Origin: Metopolophium dirhodum | Taxonomy: Eukaryota; Arthropoda; Insecta; Hemiptera; Aphididae | Length of the DNA: 64,000 nt | Reading direction: 5' to 3' | Assembly (NCBI RefSeq): GCF_019925205.1 | Contig: NC_083566.1 | Coordinates: forward strand, 23,994,001 to 24,058,000 | Part shown: one piece after another, positions 1 to 12,026 of the stretch | Position numbering within the stretch: the first letter of the stretch is position 1 | How the letters are laid out: each line of letters begins with the position of its first letter | Notes under the pieces: model-generated | What the model was told of the DNA's origin: nothing | What the model saw: the letters and a program-made list of their open reading frames with translations, nothing else | Databases searched by the model: none | Made by a program: the position numbers and the translations under genes

Positions 1-3000
1 GAAGAATTCTTTAATGAACTAAAGATTTTGAATAGTTTTTTCTAAATTTTTTTCCAAATTTTTTTTTTGTTTTTTAAAATCTATTTGCCTGCGGGCGCCA
101 ACACCTTCCTTCAATTTTTTTTTATGATTTAAACTCCAGCCAAATTTTTTAAAAATTGACAATCTGGTACCCTTTGAAGAATTCTTTAATGAACAAAATA
201 TTTTGAATAGTTTTTTCTGTTTGTGATTCTGGATATTTTAGTTTTTTTTTATAATGTGTATTCATACAGTAAAATTTTTTCTAAATTTTTTTTTTGTTTT
301 TAAAATCTATTTGCATGCGGGCGCCAACAACTCCCTTCAATTTTTTTTTATGATTTTCACTCTAGCCAAATTATTTAAACATTGACAATCAGGTACCCTT
401 TGAATAATTCTGTAATGAACAAAATATTTTGAATAGTTTTTTCTAAATTTTTTTCCAATTTTTTTTTTTTATTCTAAAATATAGTTGCATGCGGGCGCAA
501 ACAACTCCCTTCAATTTATTTTTTTATGATTTTAACTCTAGCCAAATTTTTTAAACATCGATAACCTTGTGTCATAGGAATAATCATTCTTTAATGAACT
601 AAATATTTTAAATAGTTTTTTCTAAATTTTTTTCCAAATTTTTTTTTTTTTCTTAAATTCTATTTGCCTGCGGGTTCTCACAACTCCTTTCAATTTTTTT
701 TTTATGATTTTAACTCTAGCCAAATTTTTTAAACATTGATAACCTAGTGTCATAGGAATAATCATTCTTTAATGAACTAAATATTTGAGTAGTTTTTTCT
801 AAATTTTTTCTTAATTTTTTTTTGGTTTTCTAAAATCTATTTGCCTGCGGGCGCCAACAACTCCCTTCAATTTTTTTTTTATGATTTTAACTCTAGCCAA
901 ATTTTTTAAACATTGATCACCTAGTGTCATAGGAATAATCATTCTTTAATGAACTGAATATTTTGAATAGTTTTTTCTAAATTTTTTTCCAAATTTTTTT
1001 TTGTTTTTTAAAATCTATTTGCCTGCGGGCGCCAACACCTTCCTTCAATTTTTTTTTATGATTTATACTCCAGCCAAATTTTTTAAAAATTGACAATCTG
1101 CTACCCTTTGAAGAATTCTTTAATGAACTAAAGATTTTGAATAGTTTTTTCTAAATTTTTTTCCAAATTTTTTTTTGTTTTTTAAAATCTATTTGCCTGC
1201 GGGCGCCAACACCTTCCTTCAATTTTTTTTTATGATTTAAACTCCAGCCAAATTTTTTAAAAATTGACAATCTGGTACCCTTTGAAGAATTCTTTAATGA
1301 ACAAAATATTTTGAATAGTTTTTTCTGTTTGAGATTCTGGATATTTTAGTTTTTTTTTATAATGTGTATTCATACAGTAAAATTTTTTCTAAATTTTTTT
1401 TTTGTTTTCTAAAATCTATTTGCATGCGGGCGCCAACAACTCCCTTCAATTTTTTTTTATGATTTTCACTCTAGCCAAATTATTTAAACATTGACAATCA
1501 GGTACCCTTTGAATAATTCTGTAATGAACAAAATATTTTGAATAGTTTTTTCTAAATTTTTTTCCAATTTTTTTTTTGTATTCTAAAATATAGTTGCATG
1601 CGGGCGCAAACAACTCCCTTCAATTTATTTTTTTATGATTTTAACTCTAGCCAAATTTTTTAAACATCGATAACCTTGTGTCATAGGAATAATCATTCTT
1701 TAATGAACTAAATATTTTAAATAGTTTTTTCTAAATTTTTTTCCAAATTTTTTTTTTTTTCTTAAATTCTATTTGCCTGCGGGTTCTCACAACTCCTTTC
1801 AATTTTTTTTTTATGATTTTAACTCTAGCCAAATTTTTTAAACATTGATAACCTAGTGTCATAGGAATAATCATTCTTTAATGAACTAAATATTTGAGTA
1901 GTTTTTTCTAAATTTTTTCTTAATTTTTTTTTGGTTTTCTAAAATCTATTTGCCTGCGGGCGCCAACAACTCCCTTCAATTTTTTTTTTATGATTTTAAC
2001 TCTAGCCAAATTTTTTAAACATCGATAACCTTGTGTCATAGGAATAATCATTCTTTAATGAACTGAATATTTTGAATAGTTTTTTCTAAATTTTTTTCCA
2101 AATTTTTTTTTGTTTTTTAAAATCTATTTGCCTGCGGGCGCCAACACCTCCCTTCAATTTTTTTTTATGATTTATACTCCAGCCAAATTTTTTAAAAATT
2201 GACAATCTGCTACCCTTTGAAGAATTCTTTAATGAACTAAAGATTTTGAATAGTTTTTTCTAAATTTTTTTCCAAATTTTTTTTTGTTTTTTAAAATCTA
2301 TTTGCCTGCGGGCGCCAACACCTTCCTTCAATTTTTTTTTATGATTTAAACTCCAGCCAAATTTTTTAAAAATTGACAATCTGGTACCCTTTGAAGAATT
2401 CTTTAATGAACAAAATATTTTGAATAGTTTTTTCTGTTTGAGATTCTGGATATTTTAGTTTTTTTTTATAATGTGTATTCATACAGTAAAATTTTTTCTA
2501 AATTTTTTTTTTGTTTTCTAAAATCTATTTGCATGCGGGCGCCAACAACTCCCTTCAATTTTTTTTTATGATTTTCACTCTAGCCAAATTATTTAAACAT
2601 TGACAATCAGGTACCCTTTGAATAATTCTGTAATGAACAAAATATTTTGAATAGTTTTTTCTAAATTTTTTTCCAATTTTTTTTTTGTATTCTAAAATAT
2701 AGTTGCATGCGGGCGCAAACAACTCCCTTCAATTTATTTTTTTATGATTTTAACTCTAGCCAAATTTTTTAAACATCGATAACCTTGTGTCATAGGAATA
2801 ATCATTCTTTAATGAACTAAATATTTTAAATAGTTTTTTCTAAATTTTTTTCCAAATTTTTTTTTTTTTCTTAAATTCTATTTGCCTGCGGGTTCTCACA
2901 ACTCCTTTCAATTTTTTTTTTATGATTTTAACTCTAGCCAAATTTTTTAAACATTGATAACCTAGTGTCATAGGAATAATCATTCTTTAATGAACTAAAT

Positions 3001-3170
3001 ATTTGAGTAGTTTTTTCTAAATTTTTTCTTAATTTTTTTTTGGTTTTCTAAAATCTATTTGCCTGCGGGCGCCAACAACTCCCTTCAATTTTTTTTTTAT
3101 GATTTTAACTCTAGCCAAATTTTTTAAACATCGATAACCTTGTGTCATAGGAATAATCATTCTTTAATGA
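1..3170 (+). repeat. Higher-order satellite units of 1,109 bp, copies 1-3
   Basis: The string GAAGAATTC followed by TTTAATGAAC starts at 1, 1110 and 2219, an exact 1,109-bp period covering six monomers. Monomer order and private variants are shared copy to copy, for example the 226-bp monomer and the CGGGTTCTCAC core variant. The third copy follows the pattern to about 3,170 and then switches to other monomer types. Differences between copies 1 and 2 are few, so the amplification looks recent. Confidence 0.93.
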
Positions 3171-4272
3171 ACTAAATATTTTGAATAGTTTTTTCTAAAT
3201 TTTTTTCCAAATTTTTTTTTTTTTCTTAAATTCTATTTGCCTGCGGGTTCTCACAATTCCTTTCAATTTTTTTTTTATGATTTTAACTCTAGCCGAATTT
3301 TTTAAACATTGAGAACCTAGTGTCATACGAATAATCATTCTTTAATGAACTAAATATTTTGAATAGTTTTTTCTGTTTATGTTACGGGGGATTTTAGTTT
3401 GATCTTAATAATGTGTATTCTTACAGTTAAATTTTTTCTAAATTTTTTTTTGGTTTTCTAAAATCTATATGCCTGCGGGCGCCAACACCTCCCTTCAATT
3501 TTTTTTTTTATGATTTAACTCTAGCCGAATTTTGTAAACATTGTTAACCTAGTGTCATACGAATAATCATTCTTTAATGAACTAAATATTTTGAATAGTT
3601 TTTTCTAAATTTTTTTCCAATTTTTTTTTTGTATTCTAAAATATAGTTGCCTGAGGGCGCAAACAACTCCCTTCAATTTATTTTTTTATGATTTTAACTC
3701 TAGCCAAATTTTTTAAACATCGATAACCTTGTGTCATAGGAATAATCATTCTTTAATGAACTAAATATTTTGAATAGTTTTTTCTAAATTTTTTTCCAAA
3801 TTTGTTTTTTTTTTTTTAAATTCTATTTGCCTGCGGGCGCCCACAACTCCTTTCAATTTTTTTTTTATGATTTTAACTCTAGCCAAATTTTTTAAACATT
3901 GATAACCTAGTGTCATAGGAATAATCATTCTTTAATGAACTAAATATTTGAGTAGTTTTTTCTAAATTTTTTCTTAATTTTTTTTTGGTTTTCTAAAATC
4001 TATTTGCCTGCGGGCGCCAACAACTCCCTTCAATTTTTTTTTTATGATTTTAACTCTAGCCAAATTTTTTAAACATTGATCACCTAGTGTCATAGGAATA
4101 ATCATTCTTTAATGAACTGAATATTTTGAATAGTTTTTTCTAAATTTTTTTCCAAATTTTTTTTTGTTTTTTAAAATCTATTTGCCTGCGGGCGCCAACA
4201 CCTTCCTTCAATTTTTTTTTATGATTTATACTCCAGCCAAATTTTTTAAAAATTGACAATCTGCTACCCTTT

Positions 4273-6320
4273 GAAGAATTCTTTAATGAACTAAAGATTT
4301 TGAATAGTTTTTTCTAAATTTTTTTCCAAATTTTTTTTTGTTTTTTAAAATCTATTTGCCTGCGGGCGCCATCACCTTCCTTCAATTTTTTTTTATGATT
4401 TAAACTCCAGCCAAATTTTTTAAAAATTGACAATCTGGTACCCTTTGAAGAATTCTTTAATGAACAAAATATTTTGAATAGTTTTTTCTGTTTGAGATTC
4501 TGGATATTTTAGTTTTTTTTTATAATGTGTATTCATACAGTAAAATTTTTTCTAAATTTTTTTTTTGTTTTCTAAAATCTATTTGCATGCGGGCGCCAAC
4601 AACTCCCTTCAATTTTTTTTTATGATTTTCACTCTAGCCAAATTATTTAAACATTGACAATCAGGTACCCTTTGAATAATTCTGTAATGAACAAAATATT
4701 TTGAATAGTTTTTTCTAAATTTTTTTCCAATTTTTTTTTTGTATTCTAAAATATAGTTGCCTGCGGGCGCAAACAACTCCCTTCAATTTATTTTTTTATG
4801 ATTTTAACTCTAGCCAAATTTTTTAAACATCGATAACCTTGTGTCATAGGAATAATCATTCTTTAATGAACTAAATATTTTGAATAGTTTTTTCTAAATT
4901 TTTTTCCAAATTTTTTTTTTTTTCTTAAATTCTATTTGCCTGCGGGCTCTCACAACTCCTTTCAATTTTTTTTTTATGATTTTAACTCTAGCCAAATTTT
5001 TTAAACATTGATAACCTAGTGTCATAGGAATAATCATTCTTTAATGACCTAAATATTTGAGTAGTTTTTTCTAAATTTTTTCTTAATTTTTTTTTGGTTT
5101 TCTAAAATCTATTTGCCTGCGGGCGCCAACAACTCCCTTCAATTTTTTTTTTATGATTTTAACTCTAGCCAAATTTTTTAAACATTGATCACCTAGTGTC
5201 ATAGGAATAATCATTCTTTAATGAACTGAATATTTTGAATAGTTTTTTCTAAATTTTTTTCCAAATTTTTTTTTGTTTTTTAAAATCTATTTGCCTGCGG
5301 GCGCCAACACCTTCCTTCAATTTTTTTTTATGATTTATACTCCAGCCAAATTTTTTAAAAATTGACAATCTGCTACCCTTTGAAGAATTCTTTAATGAAC
5401 TAAAGATTTTGAATAGTTTTTTCTAAATTTTTTTCCAAATTTTTTTTTGTTTTTTAAAATCTATTTGCCTGCGGGCGCCAACACCTTCCTTCAATTTTTT
5501 TTTATGATTTAAACTCCAGCCAAATTTTTTAAAAATTGACAATCTGGTACCCTTTGAAGAATTCTTTAATGAACAAAATATTTTGAATAGTTTTTTCTGT
5601 TTGTGATTCTGGATATTTTAGTTTTTTTTTATAATGTGTATTCATACAGTAAAATTTTTTCTAAATTTTTTTTTTGTTTTTAAAATCTATTTGCATGCGG
5701 GCGCCAACAACTCCCTTCAATTTTTTTTTATGATTTTCACTTTAGCCAAATTATTTAAACATTGACAATCAGGTACCCTTTGAATAATTCTGTAATGAAC
5801 AAAATATTTTGAATAGTTTTTTCTAAATTTTTTTCCAATTTTTTTTTTGTATTCTAAAATATAGTTGCATGCGGGCGCAAACAACTCCCTTCAATTTATT
5901 TTTTTATGATTTTAACTCTAGCCAAATTTTTTAAACATCGATAACCTTGTGTCATAGGAATAATCATTCTTTAATGAACTAAATATTTTAAATAGTTTTT
6001 TCTAAATTTTTTTCCAAATTTTTTTTTTTTTCTTAAATTCTATTTGCCTGCGGGTTCTCACAACTCCTTTCAATTTTTTTTTTATGATTTTAACTCTAGC
6101 CAAATTTTTTAAACATTGATAACCTAGTGTCATAGGAATAATCATTCTTTAATGAACTAAATATTTGAGTAGTTTTTTCTAAATTTTTTCTTAATTTTTT
6201 TTTGGTTTTCTAAAATCTATTTGCCTGCGGGCGCCAACAACTCCCTTCAATTTTTTTTTTATGATTTTAACTCTAGCCAAATTTTTTAAACATCGATAAC
6301 CTTGTGTCATAGGAATAATC
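4273..6320 (+). repeat. Higher-order satellite units of 1,109 bp, second cluster
   Basis: The unit start recurs at 4273 and 5382, again 1,109 bp apart. The copy at 5382 shares with the copy at position 1 two small variants that the other copies lack: TTTGTGATTCTGG instead of TTTGAGATTCTGG, and a missing C in the GTTTTTAAAATC tract. This links positions 1 and 5382 and implies an additional 5,381-bp level of repetition. Later partial units begin at 7079 and 8020. Confidence 0.85.
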
Positions 6321-8582
6321 ATTCTTTAATGAACTAAATATTTTGAATAGTTTTTTCTAAATTTTTTTCCAAATTTTTTTTTTTTTCTTAAATTCTATTT
6401 GCCTGCGGGTTCTCACAATTCCTTTCAATTTTTTTTTTATGATTTTAACTCTAGCCAAATTTTTTAAACATTGAGAACCTAGTGTCATACGAATAATCAT
6501 TCTTTAATGAACTAAATATTTTGAATAGTTTTTTCTGTTTATGTTTCGGGGGATTTTAGTTTGAACTTAGTAATGTGTATTCTTACAGTTAAATTTTTTC
6601 TAAATTTTTTTTTGGTTTTCTAAAATCTATATGCCTGCGGGCGCCAACACCTCCCTTCAATTTTTTTTTTTATGATTTAACTCTAGCCGAATTTTGTAAA
6701 CATTGTTAACCTAGTGTCATACGAATAATCATTCTTTAATAAACTAAATATTTTGAATAGTTTTTTCTAAATTTTTTTCCAATTTTTTTTTTGTATTCTA
6801 AAATATAGTTGCCTGCGGGCGCAAACAACTCCCTTCAATTTATTTTTTTATGATTTTAATTCTAGCCAAATTTTTTAAACATCGATAACCTTGTGTCATA
6901 GGAATAATCATTCTTTAATGAACTAAATATTTTGAATAGTTTTTTCTAAATTTTTTTCCAATTTTTTTTTTGTTTTCTAAAATCTATTTGCCTGCGGGCG
7001 CCAACAACTCCCTTCAATTTTTTTTTATGATTTAAACTCCAGCCAAATTTTTTAAAAATTGACAATCTGCTACCCTTTGAAGAATTCTTTAATGAACTAA
7101 AGATTTTGAATAGTTTTTTCTAAATTTTTTTCCAAATTTTTAGTTTGTTTCCTAAAATCTATATGCCTGCGGGCGCCAACACCTTCCTTCAATTTTTTTT
7201 TATGATTTGAACTCTAGCCGAATTTTTTAAACATTGAGAACCTAGTGTCATACGAATAATCATTCTTTAATGAACTAAATATTTTGAATAGTTTTTTCTG
7301 TTTATGTTACGGGGGATTTTAGTTTGATCTTAATAATGTGTATTCTTACAGTTAAATTTTTTCTAAATTTTTTTTTGGTTTTCTAAAATCTATATGCCTG
7401 CGGGCGCCAACACCTCCCTTCAATTTTTTTTTTTATGAATTAACTCTAGCCGAATTTTGTAAACATTGTTAACCTAGTGTCATACGAATAATCATTCTTT
7501 AATGAACTAAATATTTTGAATAGTTTTTTCTAAATTTTTTTCCAATTTTTTTTTTGTATTCTAAAATATAGTTGCCTGCGGGCGCAAACAACTCCCTTCA
7601 ATTTATTTTTTTATGATTTTAACTCTAGCCAAATTTTTTAAACATCGATAACCTTGTGTCATAGGAATAATCATTCTTTAATGAACTAAATATTTTGAAT
7701 AGTTTTTTCTAAATTTTTTTCCAAATTTTTTTTTTTTTCTTAAATTCTATTTGCCTGCGGGCTCTCACAACTCCTTTCAATTTTTTTTTTATGATTTTAA
7801 CTCTAGCCAAATTTTTTAAACATTGATCACCTAGTGTCATAGGAATAATCATTCTTTAATGAACTGAATATTTTGAATAGTTTTTTCTAAATTTTTTTCC
7901 AAATTTTTTTTTGTTTTTTAAAATCTATTTGCCTGCGGGCGCCAACACCTTCCTTCAATTTTTTTTTATGATTTAAACTCCAGCCAAATTTTTTAAAAAT
8001 TGACAATCTGCTACCCTTTGAAGAATTCTTTAATGAACTAAAGATTTTGAATAGTTTTTTCTAAATTTTTTTCCAAATTTTTTTTTGTTTTTTAAAATCT
8101 ATTTGCCTGCGGGCGCCAACACCTTCCTTCAATTTTTTTTTATGATTTAAACTCCAGCCAAATTTTTTAAAAATTGACAATCTGGTACCCTTTGAAGAAT
8201 TCTTTAATGAACAAAATATTTTGAATAGTTTTTTCTGTTTGAGATTCTGGATATTTTAGTTTTTTTTTATAATGTGTATTCATACAGTAAAATTTTTTCT
8301 AAATTTTTTTTTTGTTTTCTAAAATCTATTTGCATGCGGGCGCCAACAACTCCCTTCAATTTTTTTTTATGATTTTCACTCTAGCCAAATTATTTAGACA
8401 TTGACAATCAGGTACCCTTTGAATAATTCTGTAATGAACAAAATATTTTGAATTGTTTTTTCTACATTTTATTACAAATATTTTTTTTGTTTTCTAAAAT
8501 CTATTTACCTGTGGGCACCAACTCCTCCCTTTAATTTTTTTTTTATGATTTTAACTTTAGCCGAATTTTTTCAACATTGATA

Positions 8583-9638
8583 ATATCAATTCAGAGAGCC
8601 GAGGAGATTGCTCCATTGATTATTTCGATGTTCTGCCATGAGTTGTTTAACTTTAGTGGTTTGGCGATTGTAGGAGGTTTTGGCGTCCGGATCTCTGGAT
8701 CTTTGCCAGCGAGATCGTAGGCGACGTTTGAGATTAATTTCGAACTGCAGCTGCTTGGGTAGAGCTCTGGAACCTTCTTGGAGTGCAGATGGAGAGGTGT
8801 GAATGGCTATGCCATGTGACATGGTTGACGTTAGATTTTTGATCGCTGAATCAATGGAGCTAGTGGATGATCCGCTGGACGGTGAGTGGGTGACGGAGTC
8901 CATGAAAAGCTGGAACGCGGCTCAGTCGGTGACTTGTTTGGGTGCCGGGGGACACGAGGATGCCATGGTTGAGTGGAGTTCAAGTACAACTGGAGTGTGG
9001 TCTGAAGAGAGGTCAGTTGATAGGTTTTCGATGTGATGGTGAATGTTGTTAGCTTTAATGATGGCGATGTCTAAGATGTCTGGACTGTGGTTGGAGGCGT
9101 TTGGGTAGTGTGTAGGAGTGATTGGAGAAGCGACTGTTAGGTCATTTCTAGAGTTTATGAATCTGGCTAGAGTGTTTCCGGCCGTGTTGGTCCTCCTGCT
9201 GAACCATAGCTGATGTTTGCTGTTCAAGTCACCTGCTATGATGGTGTTGTAGGTGGTGTCTAGTAAAGCGGTGAGATCGGATGGAATGAGTATGTTGGTC
9301 GGTCTTTTGTATGCGGCGACCAGGCGGAGAACAGAGTTGTTGACTTGTATGTGCACAGCAGTTTGTTCTAAGGAAGTGGTTTGAACGGTGATGAAGTGGT
9401 GAGTGTACCTTTTGTGCACGAGAATAGCGGTGCCGCCTCCAGCCGAGTGGCCGGGGATTTGAGGGCGATTTGTGGTGTATGTGAAGAAGTTTGGAATGTT
9501 GATAGAGCGTTGACCAGTGAGGTGGGTCTCGTTGAGAAGCAAGATGTCGATTTTTTGTTGTTGAACGAAGTCTATGAGTTCAAGGCGCCTCCGAGTGACG
9601 CCTTGGCAGTTCCAGAATAATATGCGGGTGTTATTCAT
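8583..9638 (-). pseudogene. Element A ORF2, endonuclease domain, one stop, reverse transcriptase missing
   Basis: ATG at 9638 opens a frame starting MNNTRILFWNCQGVTRRR, the usual beginning of an APE-like endonuclease. Visible landmarks are NETHL (catalytic Glu), GDLNSKHQLW (catalytic Asp/Asn) and SSDHTPVVLEL (catalytic Asp/His). A TGA at 8922-8924 interrupts the frame, probably a former Trp codon. The same frame then continues for about 105 codons of the linker that precedes the reverse transcriptase and stops at the satellite junction. In intact relatives this protein nicks the target and primes reverse transcription. With no RT the copy cannot move on its own. Confidence 0.88.
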
Positions 9639-10869
9639 GTTGAAGGCTGGTGAGGATGAGTGGCAGAATTGTCAGCAAGGCAATGAGGGCATCTTTAACC
9701 TTCATTTTGTTAGAGGCAAGATTGGAAATGATGGTAGTGAGTTGAGAGGCCAGAGATACTGGGACAGTGGAGACTGCAGCGCCATTTGAGGTTGTGGAGG
9801 CGTATGTGCTGAGGTTGACAGGTTGACTGGTTGGTGGATTCGTGAGGGCAGAAGCAAGTGGGTTGACTGATGGAGATGATGATTGAGTGACTGTTTTTGA
9901 AGTGTTGGGTCTGGTTGGACGTCTTCTGTCCTTTTCTTGAATAAGCGAAGGACAGTTCTTGTAATTTGCTGTATGGGAACCGAGACAGTTGGCGCACGTA
10001 GGTGGTTCTTCGAGGGTCTTTGGGCAGTTCTTGGCCAAGTGACCCTGGGCACATTTGACACACCTAGGAGTGTATCCGCAGTGAAGGCTGGAGTGACCAA
10101 ACCTCTGGCAGGAGAAGCATTGGGCAGGGTTGGTGGATTTGTAAGGTTCAATTTTTACGGCCATGTAAAAAAGAGAGTGTTCGTTGAAAATTTGTTTGCT
10201 GGAAGGAGAAGAAGCAAGAATCACCATGTGGAGGGGGAATTTACGAGTTGCGTTGCCGAATTGACGAACTGATGTGACGTTGTATCCTTTCGATTTGAGT
10301 TCTTCCGAGACCTCTGATTCGGTGATGTCTGAGAGTAAGCCACGGATGACTATTTTTAATGTCCTTTCCTCCGAATATGGAACGGTGTGGAATTCAGTAT
10401 CGTGACTGTGAAGGTATTTTTGAACGGACCTAAATAGCTGAATGTCGATGCACTGGAGTTTGATGGAATTGTTGGTAGATGCCTTGGCTTGAATGCTGTC
10501 AGGAGGGACATCGGATAAAAGTTTGGCTGCGACTTTGCGCTAAGCAGTTCCTTGGATGAAGATCGGCGGAATTTTTTGAGCAGAAGGTGGTGGTGGTGAA
10601 GAGGTAGATGGCTCAGAGTTGATATCAGATAACACGCCACACTGAAAAGTTGGCCCAGATGACGGAGTTGGGTTAGATGATGGAGCCGAAGGGTAGCTAT
10701 TTGATTGTGAGTATGAGTCTGACGTGATAAACGATGAGCTATCGTCGGTGTTAATAGAAGCAGATGAAGGTGTTGGAGATTTGGGTTCTGGTCGCTGGTG
10801 TGCGTCCCGTTGTCGTAGCTTCATGTGGGCTGGTGTGTTCTTTTTATTCCGACCGCGGTGGTTACCCAT
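9631..10869 (-). pseudogene. Element A ORF1, gag-like nucleic-acid-binding protein, one in-frame stop
   Basis: The reading frame from ATG at 10869 to TAA at 9631 is about 412 codons, broken only by a TAG at 10540-10542. The N-terminal 110 residues are Ser/Pro-rich and low in complexity. The middle (around LKIVIRGLLSDITESEV) resembles the PRE_C2HC region of Jockey-clade ORF1 proteins. Three zinc knuckles follow: CFSCQRFGHSSLHC, CVKCAQGHLAKNC and CANCLGSHTANYKNC. In the family this protein binds the element RNA and forms the retrotransposition particle. The TAA overlaps the ORF2 start by 8 nt. A single nonsense change suggests a young copy. Confidence 0.85.
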
Positions 10870-11007
10870 GACGGTATGAATCGTTGAAAATTACTTGTTG
10901 ACAGCTTGTCCCGGAGCCATTTCGAATAGTTGTGTAATAGTGTAATATATGATTTTGTATGAGCGTGCACACCGTATACTAGCCATACCGACTAGTAAAC
11001 CTGTATG

Positions 11008-11191
11008 CTGATTGGTGTGTTTAGAGTCGGCACGGTTTCTTTTGTAATTAAGCCGGAATTTATTTTACAAAGGTCAAAATGGTATCAACGTAATCGGTGT
11101 CATCTCTTCTATTCATAGATATCCTTTTCTTGTCTGTACTTAAAATATGTATTTAGAAATCAGCCTTTAAGCGTCGCCTATTTCTGATTGG
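11008..11191 (-). promoter_or_regulatory. Two CCAATCAG boxes upstream of element A ORF1
   Basis: CCAATCAG occurs on the minus strand at 11191-11184 and at 11015-11008, between the histone-type stem-loop and the ORF1 start at 10869. Paired CCAAT boxes are common in histone promoters. Together with the stem-loop they suggest that this about 350-bp stretch is histone-cluster spacer DNA. Neither a histone start codon nor an unambiguous TATA box was found. Confidence 0.4.
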
Positions 11192-11235
11192 TCGGGCGTT
11201 AGGTCTGTGGCTATATTGTATATGTCAAATGTGGT

Positions 11236-11251
11236 GGCCCTGAGAAGGGCC
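11236..11251 (-). promoter_or_regulatory. Histone-type mRNA 3' stem-loop
   Basis: On the minus strand the 16 nt read GGCCCT-TCTC-AGGGCC, a perfect 6-bp stem with a 4-nt loop. Every position fits the consensus for the 3' stem-loop of replication-dependent histone mRNAs (GGCYCTTYTMAGRGCC), and it is preceded by an A-rich stretch and followed by ACCACCA. In metazoans this structure replaces the poly-A tail and is bound by SLBP. No histone coding sequence is adjacent: satellite begins 21 bp away. The site therefore appears to be the severed end of a histone gene. Confidence 0.6.
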
Positions 11252-11272
11252 GTTTTTTGTTAGTTTGCTCCG

Positions 11273-12020
11273 TAACTAAATATTTTGAATAGTTTTTTCT
11301 AAATTTTTTCTAAATTTTTTTTTTGGTTTTCTAAAATCTATTTGCCTGCGGGCGCCAACAACTCCCTTCAATTTTTTTTTATATGATTTGAACTCTAGCC
11401 GAATTTTTTAAACATTGAGAACCTAGTGTCATACGAATAATCATTCTTTAATGAACAAAATATTTTGAATAGTTTTTTCTGTTTATGTTCCGGGGGATTT
11501 TAGTTTGAACTTTGTAATGTGTATTCTTACAGTTAAATTTTTTCTAAATTTTTTTTTGGTTTTCTAAAATCTATATGCCTGCGGGCGCCAACACCTCCCT
11601 TCAATTTTTTTTTTATGATTTAACTCTAGCCGAATTTTTTAAACATTGTTAACCTAGTGTCATACGAATAATCATTCTTTAATGAACTAAATATTTTGAA
11701 TAGTTTTTTCTAAATTTTTTTCCAAATTTATTTTTGTTTTTTAAAATCTGTTTGCCTGCGGGCGCCAACACCTTCCTTCAATTTTTTTTTATGATTTGAA
11801 CTCTAGCCGATTTTTTTAAGCATTGAGAACCTAGTGTCATACGAATAATCATTCTTTAATGAACTAAATATTTTGAATAGTTTTTTCTGTTTATGTTTCG
11901 GGGGATTTTAGTTTGAACTTCGTTATGTGTGTTTCTACTGTAAAATTTTTCCAATTTTTTTTTTTGTTTTCTAAAATCTATTTGCCTTTGGGCGCCAACA
12001 CCTCCCTTTAATTTTTTTTA
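11273..12020 (+). repeat. AT-rich satellite array, continuation
   Basis: The same satellite and same orientation as 1-8,580, about four monomers. It includes two monomers of the type with TTTCGGGGGATTTTAGTTTG. The last contains a private variant (TGTGTGTTTCTACTG) shared only with the first monomer of the inverted array at 15.4 kb. It ends within a T tract at about 12,020. Confidence 0.95.
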
Positions 12021-12026
12021 GTAAAT

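Larger units (their letters stand above)
1..8580 (+). repeat. AT-rich satellite array, left block
   Basis: Tandem monomers of about 174-180 bp, each with the order: TTTAATGAAC..AATATTTTGAATAG, long T tracts, TCTATTTGC, the core CTGCGGGCGCC, a CTCCCTTCAA box, ATGATTTTAACTCTAGCC, and either a CCTAGTGTCATAGG or a GGTACCCTTTGAA variant. Core positions 91, 317, 491, 670, 847, 1025, 1199 give spacings 226, 174, 179, 177, 178, 174. The 226-bp monomer carries an extra segment of about 50 bp with ATAATGTGTATTCATACAG. No coding potential is seen. The core read as CTGCGGGCGCC defines the plus orientation used here. Confidence 0.97.
8581..11272 (-). mobile_element. Truncated Jockey-type non-LTR retrotransposon (element A) with its 5' flank
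   Basis: A 2.7-kb non-satellite block inside the array, read on the minus strand. It carries a gag-like ORF1 with zinc knuckles and an ORF2 beginning with an APE-type endonuclease, the layout of the Jockey clade. ORF2 is cut off before the reverse transcriptase, where satellite resumes at about 8,580. Satellite stops in mid-monomer on the left (after AACATTGATA) and resumes on the right (at AACTAAATATTTT). Only about 33 bp of the monomer is missing between them, so the whole block sits inside one monomer. No poly-A tail and no target-site duplication were seen. Confidence 0.85.

Noticed and set aside
1..8580. Satellite as a CRISPR-like or cassette array
   Set aside because: Monomers are contiguous A/T-tract satellite without unique spacers in an otherwise eukaryotic sequence.
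8803..9036. Plus-strand open stretch opposite element A ORF2
   Set aside because: It is the antisense of the endonuclease region; the minus-strand reading has clear catalytic motifs.
9702..10151. Other minus-strand frames over ORF1
   Set aside because: They overlap the zinc-knuckle frame and show only Ser/Thr/Pro shadow sequence.
10889..10918. Short minus-strand ATGGCTCCGGGACAAGC frame as a histone N-terminus
   Set aside because: It stops after ten codons and does not match the start of any core histone or H1.
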